Below are positions 35,466 to 53,200 of a stretch of 64,000 nt of DNA, in pieces. Positions within the stretch are counted from its first letter, which is position 1. Each line of letters begins with the position of its first letter. The position numbers and the translations under genes were made by a program. The stretch is from Pachypanchax playfairii (taxonomy: Eukaryota; Chordata; Actinopteri; Cyprinodontiformes; Aplocheilidae), in assembly GCA_006937955.1 (NCBI GenBank), contig SSNP01000094.1:1267753-1331752 (forward strand), written 5' to 3'. The notes under the pieces were generated by a model. That model was given only the letters and a program-made list of their open reading frames with translations. It made no database searches and had not been told where the DNA came from.

Positions 35466-35733
35466 GTCTGATCGTCGTGTTTTTTTTGTCTGTTAGCAAC
35501 ATAACTTGAAAAGTTGTGGATGAATTTCATGTAAATTTTTTGGAAATACAGTATCTGGAATGGATCGAGTAACAACTGATTCGATTTTGGGGGTGATCCG
35601 GATCATCATGTGGATTCAAGAGAGAGGGCTAGCTTCAGGTGTTTGGCGGAGGTCTGGGCACTCCGAGTGCTGTTTTTATGTTCAGCTTCAACATACCTGC
35701 ATTACATCCTTATGTGAATATACTACAGTTTAA

Positions 35734-36324
35734 AGATGTGCTACTGATTCCCTCTGCACATGTGCCGTTCTACAATCTTAACTTCAATAAACAGATTTCT
35801 TGTTTATTTTTGTTTCTATATTTTTCTATAAATACATTTTACCTATCAAATAAATTCTCCCTGGACAGAAACACTAAAAATGATGTTATTTTTACTTTCT
35901 TTACATTGTCAGAGAGACAGGCAAATGTTTGGACACACCCAGAGGAGAAGGACCCAACAATGCCCGATAAGGACCCAGAGGGCTTTTATATAGAAAATAT
36001 CAGAGAAGGATCATAAAAATATGTTTAAATAATTAACAGGAAACACTCACCATAAACAAGAATACTGTATAAACTTCCAATAACATCTTGTTATGAAATA
36101 AGTTGTAAATTCGTACTATGGCAGCATTTTTCTTCAGGGCAGCATAAATCATCAGAACACCACTTCCTGCTGAGACCCGAATTACTGAAGTTATTAAGTG
36201 TAATATGGAGGACCAGAGACGTCCAGAGTGTCTGATATGAAGATGAATGTGTTTTTCGGTGAGTATCCACTTAGACAAGTTTCATAACAGTAGATTAAAG
36301 TTGTAAAAGTTATTTTGTACTGAT
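35734..36324 (+). mobile_element. TTAA-flanked repeat family A, copy 3 (591 bp)
   Basis: TTAA sites at 35730-35733 and 36325-36328 bound the copy. The right terminal repeat GTTATTTTGTACTGAT is intact, while the left terminal repeat is lost. The body aligns along its whole length with the reverse complement of 56267-56943. It contains two exon-like segments: one on the plus strand ending in a stop at 36016 and one on the minus strand (36033-36278). See findings. Confidence 0.8.
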
Positions 36325-36328
36325 TTAA

Positions 36329-36803
36329 ATCAGGTGTTGAAACAGAAGACCTAAAACCGGCAGGATAGTGACTCAAGAGCTAAAGTAGATTTTTCAGCTA
36401 CATTTAGTACTTTGTCCTCCATTTGTCACTGGTCAGTATGTTTTCATGGACTTGACAGAAGATGATTGAAAAAGTATACGCCAAAGAAGAATAAGAAATC
36501 CGATCAGCAGAAAAACTGAGGAAATATTTATCATTTCAAACAACTTGGAATCAAAGCAGTAAAATAAATCAGGCATGGATTAACATCTTTGCACAGTTCT
36601 AAGTATTTTTTCTGTGTAAAATGTAATTTTTATTTATCATTTTTAAAGCTAAGCAATAAAAGTATGGATGTAAAACATTAAAATCTGTGAAAAACCTTTA
36701 CAGGTGTTTCTGAGTTTAGACAAATTTAATAAATGCTTCAGTTTTTAATTTAAACTCATGTGTTTTAGAAATCAAACACATCTGACACAATACATTAATG
36801 TGC

Positions 36804-36837
<34 letters not shown>

Positions 36838-39310
36838 TCAGCTGACATGATGATATGAGGACAAATGTCTTTAACCAGCAGTAAACCTTTAACAGTTTAG
36901 AGACAATGTCAAGCTGATTTGTCACAGTTTAATCCCATGTACATTAAAGCAACCAGGAATAACACCTCGGCTGCTTTTGATGCTCTTTTAGAAGCTGAAA
37001 TTGATAAAATTACAAACATTTCAGCGATTTAAAGTCAAAGTCTTGGTGATAAAAACCAGAAAAAAATCAACTTAGATTTACATTAAAGATGTTCCAGTTC
37101 ATTGAATGCAGTCAGTGTGTTGATCAGAAGTGACGCCACACCTGAGGGAAGTGTTTGTGTCATCAGACCAGTGCAATGTCTGTTCAAAACAACAGGATTA
37201 AAGGCCGGCGTTTGATTAGATGCTTGTTTGTCTGTTTCACTGTAGCCGAGGCCACAGTGGCGTGGCTGCATCTGTGTATGTGTTTTTATTTCATTGAAAT
37301 GAATATGGCTGAGCTTTCGGCTTTATCCCTTTTAATCAAGGAAGTAGAAGGATGAAATGAAACACTGATGAGGGGAATGATGTCGACCCAGACAGGGATA
37401 TTAATTGCGATACCAGAGAGTCTCACATCTCCCAGTTGTTTCTGTTAAATGATATTTGATTCTAGTGAAAGGAAATAAACAAGAATATATGTGCAAATTC
37501 AAAAATGTGCAAAAAGCTAATTTTTCACGTTAAAACGTGAGAACGAGTCCATCAACGTGGAAATGTACTAAATACATAACTCTAATAGCACCATCATTAC
37601 AGTGAGGTTTTAAATAAAAAAGATCCATGTTACAAAGAAACCACTTTATATCAAACTGCTGCACTTTACTGACAGCTAGAGGTCCATAACTAAAGGATTT
37701 AACAGGTTCCTCACTGTTTTACCACCATCTAGTGGTGGAACTCGAATTAGGGTTACAAAACTGACAAAAAACATGATTTAAATATTTTCAGATTAATAGA
37801 CTTTGCAGGTCTTCTGCTGGATAACGTGGTGTTAGAGCCGAAATAAAATCTTGTTTTGTAATAATTTTGAGCATTTATTTATTTAATTTATGTGTGAAGT
37901 CTTAAACATTTTTCTCTTTACCAGCAAAAGGTTTTAATAAACATTTTCAATGATAAACTGTCCACCAACATTTTACAACTTAATGTCTTTATTTTACAAA
38001 CAGAATGAAAGAATTTTACAATTCAGATTTTTTTTTAGTATGAATTGTTTTGCTCTACTCAAGTTTCACAGATGAATCATTTTAAATGTTTGTCATTGAC
38101 CCAGATACTGTTAGTTTTTATTTGTGGATGAGACAATTAATCAGCAATTTTTAGAAAACATTATCCACTGAAGAATAAACTGCCTGTGTGCTTCTGACAA
38201 AAGAAGAGTGTGTAATATCCATTTATTACCACCTTATATGTCAAATACGGAAATTACAAACATTGTTTAACTGAAATATTCAACAATAAAAAGGAACTAA
38301 AAACAATGAAAAAAAGTTTTAACTGGAAAACATAAGCATAAAGGGTGACAAATTAACCTGAGAAACACTGTGTAGATGATCACCTGTGTCAAAAAACAAA
38401 AGTGTGATGGGGTGGGGGGGGGCAGTTGGATTTGGAAAATTCCAATATTTTTTAACCTTTTTACACCAAGAAAATATTTTTGTTTTAGAGAATATTAAAC
38501 ATTTATGAACCTCTTATAAAAAGGTTTTTATTACAAAACAAAGTTACTGATACTAAAAACAGCTGACACCATTCTGCTTTGGCTTTAAAAATGTACATGA
38601 AACCAATCTGTACACCACAGACACACTGAGCTCAGATCTGTGTGTTAGAAAATTATCTAACTTTGGTGCCAGAAGAAGTTGGTAGCACAACATTTCAGTA
38701 GAAAAAAATATGTCAAAACTGCCTTTTTGTTCTGTTTTAATCTGATTCATCCCCCACAAACAGTCTGAGGTAAGAAAACAAACAAAATAAACTAACATGA
38801 AGAAAAACAATGATGATAAGAAGAACAAATGCTAATGGAATGTTTACAATTTACTGAGGTGATTAGAACTGACACTCATGCAGACACACAGGGACAGAAC
38901 GTCCTGCCTGAAAGGATTTTGTTAGCGGAGGAAGCAGAAGAAGAGCAGGTACATCTTCTAGCACCCTGCTGCAGAGAATACACCCCCAGCAGAAAAATAC
39001 CCACCCTCTTCTACTCCCGCTCCGCCCCAAATCTGCATTTTGTAGTCCATGTTTGTTATCCACTCACCTACAATCACTAACAGTGCAAAGAAAGAAATCT
39101 GAGTCTGAGGATGTTCCATCACCAAGAGTCGGTATATGCACAAGAAGAGAGTACCGCTGCTGAGAGCACTAAGAAAAACACAACTATACACGTTCAGTAT
39201 AATATAACCAGCTTTCGTCTACACTCTACTAAACATGGGGTGAAGGTTAGAGGGACATAGTGGTGAAGAAAGGGCAGGAAAAGGTGAAAACAGATCAAAA
39301 GAAAGAGAAG
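36329..39310. other. Intergenic DNA between the repeat and the H3.3 locus
   Basis: No gene seen in about 3 kb. AT-rich, with an (AAT)n run at 36805-36838 and a G-run at 38410-38422. Confidence 0.45.
36805..36838. repeat. (AAT)n microsatellite
   Basis: About 11 uninterrupted ata/aat units. Confidence 0.92.
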
Positions 39311-39314
39311 GTGT

Positions 39315-40430
<1,116 letters not shown>

Positions 40431-40682
40431 AGCTGCTAGAGATCACCTGAAGAAGATGTAAGAAAAGATATATAAACAACTGAGCAGCTTAGATTTTAAG
40501 TGAACGGGATTTTTCCTAGACAAGACACTTTTCCGTTTAAATGTTAGTTTGCATTACTGTTAAAGCAGGCCTTTTTCTCAAAATGGTCCCATTTTATCAT
40601 TAAAAATTAATATATCAAATCTACGTAAAAGCTCAAATGCACTCCTTCTCAGGCTGTGAGTAAAAGTACAACTTAAAATACT

Positions 40683-40690
40683 ATATATAT

Positions 40691-40728
<38 letters not shown>
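40683..40728. repeat. (TA)n microsatellite in H3.3 gene 1 intron 1
   Basis: A tatata run of about 45 bp with one aca interruption; the same length recurs at 44717-44762 in the duplicate. Confidence 0.9.
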
Positions 40729-40732
<4 letters not shown>

Positions 40733-41779
40733 TCAAACAAGAAACAAGCCAAATCTTTTAAAACTAATGGTAACAGTGAAACTTGGATCTTTTCCATGGT
40801 CATGAAACTGTCAACACGATCATGATCTCAGTGGAAAATCCCCTCTGATATCTTGTACTAAATCACACAGATTCAATACATAGTGATACAAAAATATTTA
40901 GAAACTGCTGTGCTAATGTGGTAAATTGTTTTTGTTTATCTCATATTTCTAAGGATTTACAATTGTGGGCAATCCTTAAATAGTTTTTTCATAAATGTCA
41001 ACTTATGAGGGACATTTTAAGCCCATTAAGACTATATTTTAAACTCAAACTAGCAACTTAAATTATGTAAATATTTCTATAAATAAACATACAAAGATAA
41101 ATAGCTTATTTTAATGTTTAAATTATTGCTTTATTCTCTGTGCAACTTGACCCAAAACAAATTCCTTGTATTATGCAAAAAATACTTGGCAATAAACCGA
41201 TTCTGATACACATGATTATGTCAACATAAGAACCATCAATCAAAGAAAATGTATTATACTATTGGCTGATAGACCAGACGAACTAAAAAAAACAAATTAC
41301 GTGAACCTATCAGAAGGCAGAATTTGCAAAGTAGGCGTGTCCTCCAGTTGATTGCCACAGTTGTTAGATCCGCCTACTTCGCTCTGATGATGGCGGCGGT
41401 CTGATGCACAAACGGGATAAAGACCGAGGCACAGGAGCCATGAACAACTTCAAATTAACCATAAACTGTTTTTCCAGCTCACTGGAAACCAGGAGAACAA
41501 CACAAAAGAACAACAAATAAGCAATAAATAATGACAGAGGAGTCAAACAGCTCCTAATAGCGTCGTAGAACCGAGTTAAAGCAGCGCATAATTTGAAAGT
41601 AAAATATTTCCGAGCAGCTGCAGCATTCAGCGTTTCTCCTCCGCTCCAACGACCGATTAACTTCCCACACGATAAAACCAAATCTTGGTCAAAACAATAA
41701 CAGCCACATTTTTAAAATATTATAGTTTAGAATAAAAACTATTTATTTTGTAATATATAGAGACAGTGAGGAGGCTTAC

Positions 41780-41880
41780 CGACAGTAAAAGTGAGTGAAT
41801 GTCAGCAGCGTCAGTGTCGCTTGTCTCTGTTTTGTTCCACAATGAGAAACAGCGTCCAGCGGGAAAATGGCGGCCGCGTC
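41780..41880 (-). promoter_or_regulatory. h3f3: H3.3 gene 1 non-coding first exon and promoter with YY1-type site
   Basis: On the minus strand a splice donor CTGTCG|GTAAG sits at 41780/41779, matching a non-coding first exon spliced to the acceptor at 40446. A consensus YY1 motif AAAATGGCGGC lies at 41864-41874 (plus strand), in CpG-rich sequence extending to 41945. The transcription start is inferred. Confidence 0.5.
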
Positions 41881-41945
41881 AATCATGTATCTGCTAGCGT
41901 AACAGCGCGCGCACGCGAGGAGTCTGACACGTGACGGCCACACAG

Positions 41946-43925
41946 AAGTTTCAACCGGTTTCAACCGTCAAATAAAACGCTGAATCTTAACATGGTAAAG
42001 TTTTTACAAAATAAACGACTTTGTACAAGACATTTTATTTATTTGTTTCAGAAGCGCTCCACTTTCATAACGTTTACAGTCTAAAAATAAGTAAATAAAC
42101 ACGCAACTTGTCTTTAGGCAAGAGATCTAAAGAAAAGCAAAACACAATGTAACAAAATATCTTCTTAAAAATAAACGTATCCAACAAATATGTATAAAAT
42201 AATAGATCCTTCTGTCACACTGTTATTACCATTCTGGAATAAAACTATTGTTCTGCACCTTATTATAAATTAGTTTTTTATGTTCTCCCAAACTTGTTTA
42301 TTTTTACTTTCTTTTAAATCATCTGATAGACTTCCATAGTTTATTGATAGGCCCACTGAGATATCCTTTTTAGAGATGTTCTTACACAATGCGTTTTTAA
42401 ATTAATATTTTTGACTCTGTAATTAATTTCATTATTTCTTTTGGAACCATGTTGTTTATTGCTATAAATAATATTTATGTTTTCTTAAACTGAATCCAAT
42501 CATGTAATTTTATAGCTTGTGTTTTAATGAAGAGTTTCTTTTTTACAAAGAAGTGGTAACAAATAAAAACAAGGTTGTAAAAAGGGAAGTTAGAGGATAC
42601 TGGAATGTCAAGGTAAGAAATAATGTCACATTTTATATGGAAGCTATTAAGACTGGGACAATAAGTAAAGCTTTTCATATTAGAAAAAAATGACCAAGAC
42701 TGATAATCAGACATGATTGGTTATCTATTTGTTCATAAAACCAACAAAAAATAAGAGTTTGTTTCATTAACTGAAGTCGTTACAAATTAAACAAACAAAT
42801 TAATCATTATACAGATGGGCTTGTATTCCTTTATATAACCAGTATTTTTAAAAGGTTAACTGGATTTATACAAGCTTGAATAAATGTTCTACAACCCAGG
42901 AAGATTAAAAAGAAGTGTCAAAATGCACTTAATATAAATGTTAAAATTTGGGCGAATCTATATAAATAAAAGATTTTTTAACACAAACGCTGCTGTTTCG
43001 ATAAATCGATTTTATCAACTGCATTATTTGATAACTTTTATTTAACATAATAAAAATTAGTAAATCTTCAGTCTGGACATTTTATATCTTTGGCGTGTTT
43101 TTTTAATGCCTGGGAATAACCATAAATCCTCATAATTTTTTAAATCTCAGTGTCAATTTTGTAGATATTTACTTAAACAACTCTTTTAACCACAATATTC
43201 TGTTTATTATGTCTGAATGTGAAGTCCAAAGTACAAATATTTTGCTCTTAAAAATGACTGATAACAAATCAAAAACACAGTAGTAAAAATAGGTTATCAT
43301 ATTAACCTGAGAGAGGAAAAAAACTTACCTGGACATAATACCATGGCTGTAAATTAAAATATAATCAACACAGGTCTGCTACATCTATGCCGCTTGTAGT
43401 CTGTCAAATCATGCAGTGTCATCACTGAGTGATGACGTTTCCAACTCACAACCAGAGTCAAAGTTTTCAAACATAGAACAGTAACAGTAGAAAAACACAA
43501 TTTCTGTAATAAAAAAAATCAATACTTTAACAACAAATTGTAAAAGAAAGAAAATCACGACTCATATCTATTTGTGTGTTCTTAATGAATATATCGACCT
43601 TAATGCTGATTCTTCTGCTCATTTTGTACAATATTCTTGGCTCCAAACACCTTATTTATCAAAATAACAATGTATTGTTACTAATTTACTGTGTTTTTAC
43701 TAACTAGGACTGATGAGTGTAGCTGTGATTCAAAGTTCAAAAGAGAGAGAAAGATACCACTACAGAAAATCTGCCACTAGTAGCACCATAGAAGACATAA
43801 TCACACATTTACGATCATCACAATCATATGATATTTATATATATTTATCTAGAACCTCAAACCAAACTACTAAGTATAGATGAAGAAGAAACCAGAGGAC
43901 ATCTTGTCATAACTCAGACAACATC
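41946..43925. other. Spacer between the two H3.3 genes
   Basis: AT-rich, no gene seen. On the minus strand it follows gene 2's stop codon and precedes gene 1's promoter. Short frames such as 42714-42475 are not recognised. Confidence 0.5.
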
Positions 43926-48558
<4,633 letters not shown>

Positions 48559-48662
48559 AGCTGCTAGAGATCACCTGAAAGCAGAAATATAAAAATACTC
48601 TCACTAAGATGCACAGCATTCAAATACAGTGTGTGAAGTCATCTTAATTTAATGTTAACAAG

Positions 48663-48776
<114 letters not shown>

Positions 48777-48844
48777 CGTTTTGTGTCTTTTAGATAGTCA
48801 AATAACAAATAATAACAAACAGACAATCTAAAAGACACAAAACG
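48777..48844. repeat. 19-bp perfect inverted repeat (hairpin)
   Basis: The left arm cgttttgtgtcttttagat (48777-48795) and right arm atctaaaagacacaaaacg (48826-48844) are exact reverse complements separated by a 30-base AT-rich loop. It abuts the tetramer array. Confidence 0.9.
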
Positions 48845-49593
48845 TGTTCATGCGACACTTTCCCAAAAATACCAAGGGAGCTTATGTAATGACTGCGTAG
48901 GAAAGAAGGTAGAAATAATATCCAATCAGAGAAAAGTTCTAATTAGGTGAACCAATTAAATGAGGTATTCGGCCCTGTGGGGTGGGATATTGTGAACCTC
49001 TTAACCAATCACAGGTCAGTTTGCACAGTTTTTCGCAAGTTTGCCCACTAAACCACGCCCCATCCGTACTGAAGGTGGGTATGTTTGATTCTTGCCATTA
49101 GGCTCGCCGGTTGTGAAGCGGTCTTGTTTATTTAACACAGAACTTGCATTATAACGAAAAACGAGGCAACCCCACCTGCGCCGGCTGCTCGGTGTCCGTA
49201 AACCAACGTACCTGAAGGAAATGGCTGGGCTGTTGGCTCAAAGAATGTAAACGGGAAGGAAAAATCGTTGTCGCAAACGTAAAGGTTGATGATAAAGACG
49301 ACGAAAGACTATAAGAACTAAAAGCTAAAACCGCGATTTTATTTTTGAAGATGATACTAGACACGTTAGGGAATCAGTTGGCGAACAATATTTTGTCAGA
49401 TGACCCCTCACTTTAGGCGCATTTTCGAGTCAAATTCAACCAAGATCACAAGTGGTCCTCGAGTCCCTGGGCAGGCAGATAAAAGCTTTACTGCTCTGCG
49501 TTTTACCAAAAATAAACGAATAAACCATGTTGATTTCAAATCAACCTGCTATTAAACGGTAGACTAGAGTTTAATTCGAAAAATGATACTTAC

Positions 49594-49675
49594 CTCTGTA
49601 AAGTTGGAGAAATATTTCGGCTGTGAAAAACGAATTTAGTCTTCAGTGTCTAAAGCGTTGTTCTCGCTATAAAAT
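49594..49675 (-). promoter_or_regulatory. h3f3: H3.3 gene 2 putative non-coding first exon
   Basis: Minus-strand donor GAG|GTAAGTAT at 49594/49593. The stretch upstream to about 49675 is a plausible 5' UTR. The cap site is not determined. Confidence 0.45.
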
Positions 49676-50204
49676 GAAGGGAGGAAGAAAAAAAGGCAAA
49701 TCATCAAAGCAAAGCGAGGAAAGACTCGTTACCCATGATGCATTTGGAAATAACACTGAAGATAAACAATGAAACTGACGGACAGTGAAATAAAACACGT
49801 TTTAATAAAATATTATCTTTAAACAACAGTTTAGATAATTATATAAAGTAGTTTTTTAAATTTAATTACACATTATTTATGATAAAATTAAAGTAAATAT
49901 ACTAATGTATGAGACGTAAAAGGGAGTAAAACACAGATCAAAATGAGTTTAAATATATTTAATGTCATTTTTACGATTTTAAACATATTTTTTTAATTAA
50001 AAGAATCAACATAATACTCCCCGATGTTTACAAATGTTTTTAAGATATACAGACTTTGTTGAGTGTCAACATTCGCTTTATATTCTTGTAAACTATTGAG
50101 ATATAGAATTTAAAAAACAATATTTATGTGTTTTATTGAAATTTACAAAATCAGCCCTGTAGATGGCGCTACGGGCTGACGTCATATGAAGAAGAAGGAA
50201 AAAC
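49676..50204. promoter_or_regulatory. Intergenic spacer between divergent H3.3 gene 2 and nop53
   Basis: About 0.5 kb of AT-rich DNA. A CTCF-like sequence CCCTGTAGATGGCGCTACGG lies at 50155-50174 (AGATGGCGCTA fits the AGRNGGCGCTA core). It is adjacent to the likely nop53 start; untested. Confidence 0.35.
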
Positions 50205-50241
50205 GATGAAGAAGAAACGCGTCACTTTTCCTTTCTTTTCC

Positions 50242-50252
50242 AAAATGGCGGC
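50242..50252 (+). promoter_or_regulatory. nop53: YY1-type motif overlapping the nop53 start codon
   Basis: AAAATGGCGGC contains the initiator ATG. Such downstream YY1 motifs near the start of ribosome-related genes are common in vertebrates. The preceding pyrimidine stretch cttttcctttcttttcc may be a 5' TOP-like leader. Both are inferences from motif. Confidence 0.4.
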
Positions 50253-53200
50253 TGCCAGAAGAGCTAAACGCGTGGCGGCTTCCCAGCCTGGATTTTTGAC
50301 TTTAAAACCATCTTTAGACCCCACAGACTTGGTTGGCAGTCGGAGAAAACGTGTAAACAAGAACAAGAAGAAGAACTGGAACAAATACAGCGACATTACA
50401 GATGTAGAGGTGTTTCTAGATGACGTGAGGCATCAACAGAGAACCACAGGGTGAGATTTAAACTTTGATCGTCCCGACATTTTAAGATTATTTGACTTTC
50501 TGCAAATATAAGGCTTCAAGCCTCATTGCCGGAAAGGGTGAATTCATCTTGCGCTTTGTTTTCAGAAAGTTTTCCGTTGCAACCATCTGATTTTGAGTAG
50601 CACGTGAGGTTCAGCCCAGTTCGCAAATTTTAGGATTTTCACGCAGGTGTGTTACGAATCACCTGAGATGATAAACAGTTGGGGTCTTGGTGAGATGCAA
50701 GATGTTAGACCAGGGTTCTGCAACCTGCGGCTTTGGGGCCACGTGATCCTTCAGCACCTCTGAAGTGGCTCCGTAACTTTGACAAGGGAACTGAATCACG
50801 TTTGTTGGACTTTCTGCAGCAAAGTGACACTAATATAACAAACAGGTTGTTCTGTCTGTATGAACTGATTCCAGAACTGAACAAATAGCCTCGAGTTTGA
50901 CTGAAATGTCTGTAAAATGCAGAGATGGGTTGAACTTTGATCTGTTTCTGACCTGCAGTCAGTCTGACTCCTCTGATCCACAACAAACCAACATGTTACA
51001 TCAGACTGGAGACTAATTACATTAAAAACAGCTTTTGTAAATCTGTTTTTTTCAATATTTTAAGTTAATAAAATCAAACTTTGTTGTATCCAATAAAGCA
51101 TTGTTCTATTCTATTCAGATTCTTCATATAACATAAACAAATTGCCTCTAATAAAAGACCTGAGACTCTTTTAACAAAGTCAATGTTGTTTAATTGTATC
51201 AACAATAATAAATTATCAAACTACATCCATCCAACCAGTGAGACTGTCTCATAGCTGGCCATTCCAGCAGCTTCCTGTACAAGTTTATATATGATGGATG
51301 TGGATAAATGAGAAAAAGTACTTGTCTGCAAATATAAGAAAATTGTAAAAATACAGCTGTGTGAAGTAACTAACAGCGTTCAAGCAAGAAATACTTCATG
51401 GCATCATGTTTAATTACCATCTGAGCATGAAAACTGTTAAACATTTAGCATTTTTATAGTGGCAGTAAGTAGAGATATTTATACAGATACAAAGGTATTA
51501 TCACACACAGCATTTGCTGCATTATTCTAACAGCAGGAACGGATTCTTGGGTCTGTTTGGGCCCAAAGCAGAACCCCCCCCCCCCTTTAACTAGTTAGTT
51601 GGCAGTTTCCTGGTGAGATTCATATTTTTTACCATAATTTTCATAAGGCTATAGCTTAAAAATGTTGAGACATAAGGAGAGGTGATGTCGCTGCGTCACA
51701 ACAATATTGAATCACTCAACACATGAACATTTTCAGACTTTTTACAAACTATTATTATATTTTTTATCACCTTGAACTCAGTTCAGAGCAAAAATAGTCA
51801 TGTTGTAAGATTTCAAATTTTTTTATCTTTGTATTTAACCTGGTCATCAGTAAATTATATAAAACAGTTAAAATGTCTGAGTTTATGTACAGAAAATATA
51901 CAAATTCTTTCATACAGCTGTTACAGCGCTATTTCTTTAATCCTTATTTTTGCTTTTTATCATTTTGTGTCCATAAAAACAAATCTATGTATGTATTTTG
52001 CAATAAAACTACAATTCTGGGAAGTAAAAAAACTTGTTCCATCAAAATATGACCTTCTGTCCCTGCGTGTTACGGTGACACAGATCATGCTTTAGTGTTT
52101 TACCTTTATCTAATCTCTACTTCTAGTTTAGAAGACCCCCAACCCAAAGCCGTGACTCTCACGCAAACATAATCACTCTCATTCAAGTGAAAATAATTCC
52201 ATATAAACTGTTTTTTCCATTTTTGCTTGCGAGCTGTAGGTTTTACTCAGCTTCCCCCGCCTTAGGTAAACGGGATCAAATCCATTTGAAACCTCCATTC
52301 AGTGTTTGTCATAATAATAATAAATAATATTAATAAATGATGGCTGAATATCTTCATTTTCAGTCGCGGTTCCTTCGTATTTGTTTTGATAACTGATTAA
52401 TTCTAGTTTAAAACAAAGTTCTTGTTCACCATCTAGTGGCTCGGAGGCCTGAAATGAACATTAACGTTGAGGTGTTCACCAACTCACAGTAAAGTCATAT
52501 TAACAGAGCTGATCATGAGATGAGCATGTTTAGCGCTACGTACACACACTGCTAGCATAAAGTGGAGAGTGTGTAACATCTGCTGTGATAGAAGCAGTAA
52601 ATAAACTCACACTGATCTGAGATCTGTGCATCAGCCAGTCAGCACATTCTAATCCCTCATGATATTATGACATCACTCAGCTCTGTGTACGATGTATCTA
52701 AAGATTGATAACAGTAGTGAGATTATTAGTTAATGCATTAATATACCTGATCTGGATCTTTCAGAGGTTTGCTGTCGGAGACGTCTGATGACCACCTGTT
52801 CTTTGTGGACCTCGGACAGCCAGAGAAAATCGAACAGAAAGGTACATTTTTGTTTTTTAACTGGTCCTGTTCAGTAGGACTTGTATAATTTAAAAAACTG
52901 TGCTAATTAATTTATTAATATGTACTTTTTTTTTTCTTTAAAACAGTAGATTCTGATGAGGGGAAGAAGAAAAAAGGGAAAACATCTCGGCCTTTGAGGA
53001 TAGACTTGATTCTTCAACACGACTCGCTCATCCCACCCCCAAAAGAGTTGGTATCATCCGTTTTATTCACACGCTACGCTAGCAGGTCCTGGAAAATGTG
53101 ACCTTTGTAGATGCACATAAATACAGATAAAGATGTTTTTAACTGATTGGGTGGAAATTAAAGGGACTCAGTTATGAAGTGGTAAATCAGAGCGGGGTGG

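Noticed and set aside
41364..41681. 105-codon minus-strand frame repeated at 45398-45715
   Set aside because: It lies in H3.3 gene 1 intron 1. The second occurrence is the assembly duplicate, so repetition is not evidence of conservation.
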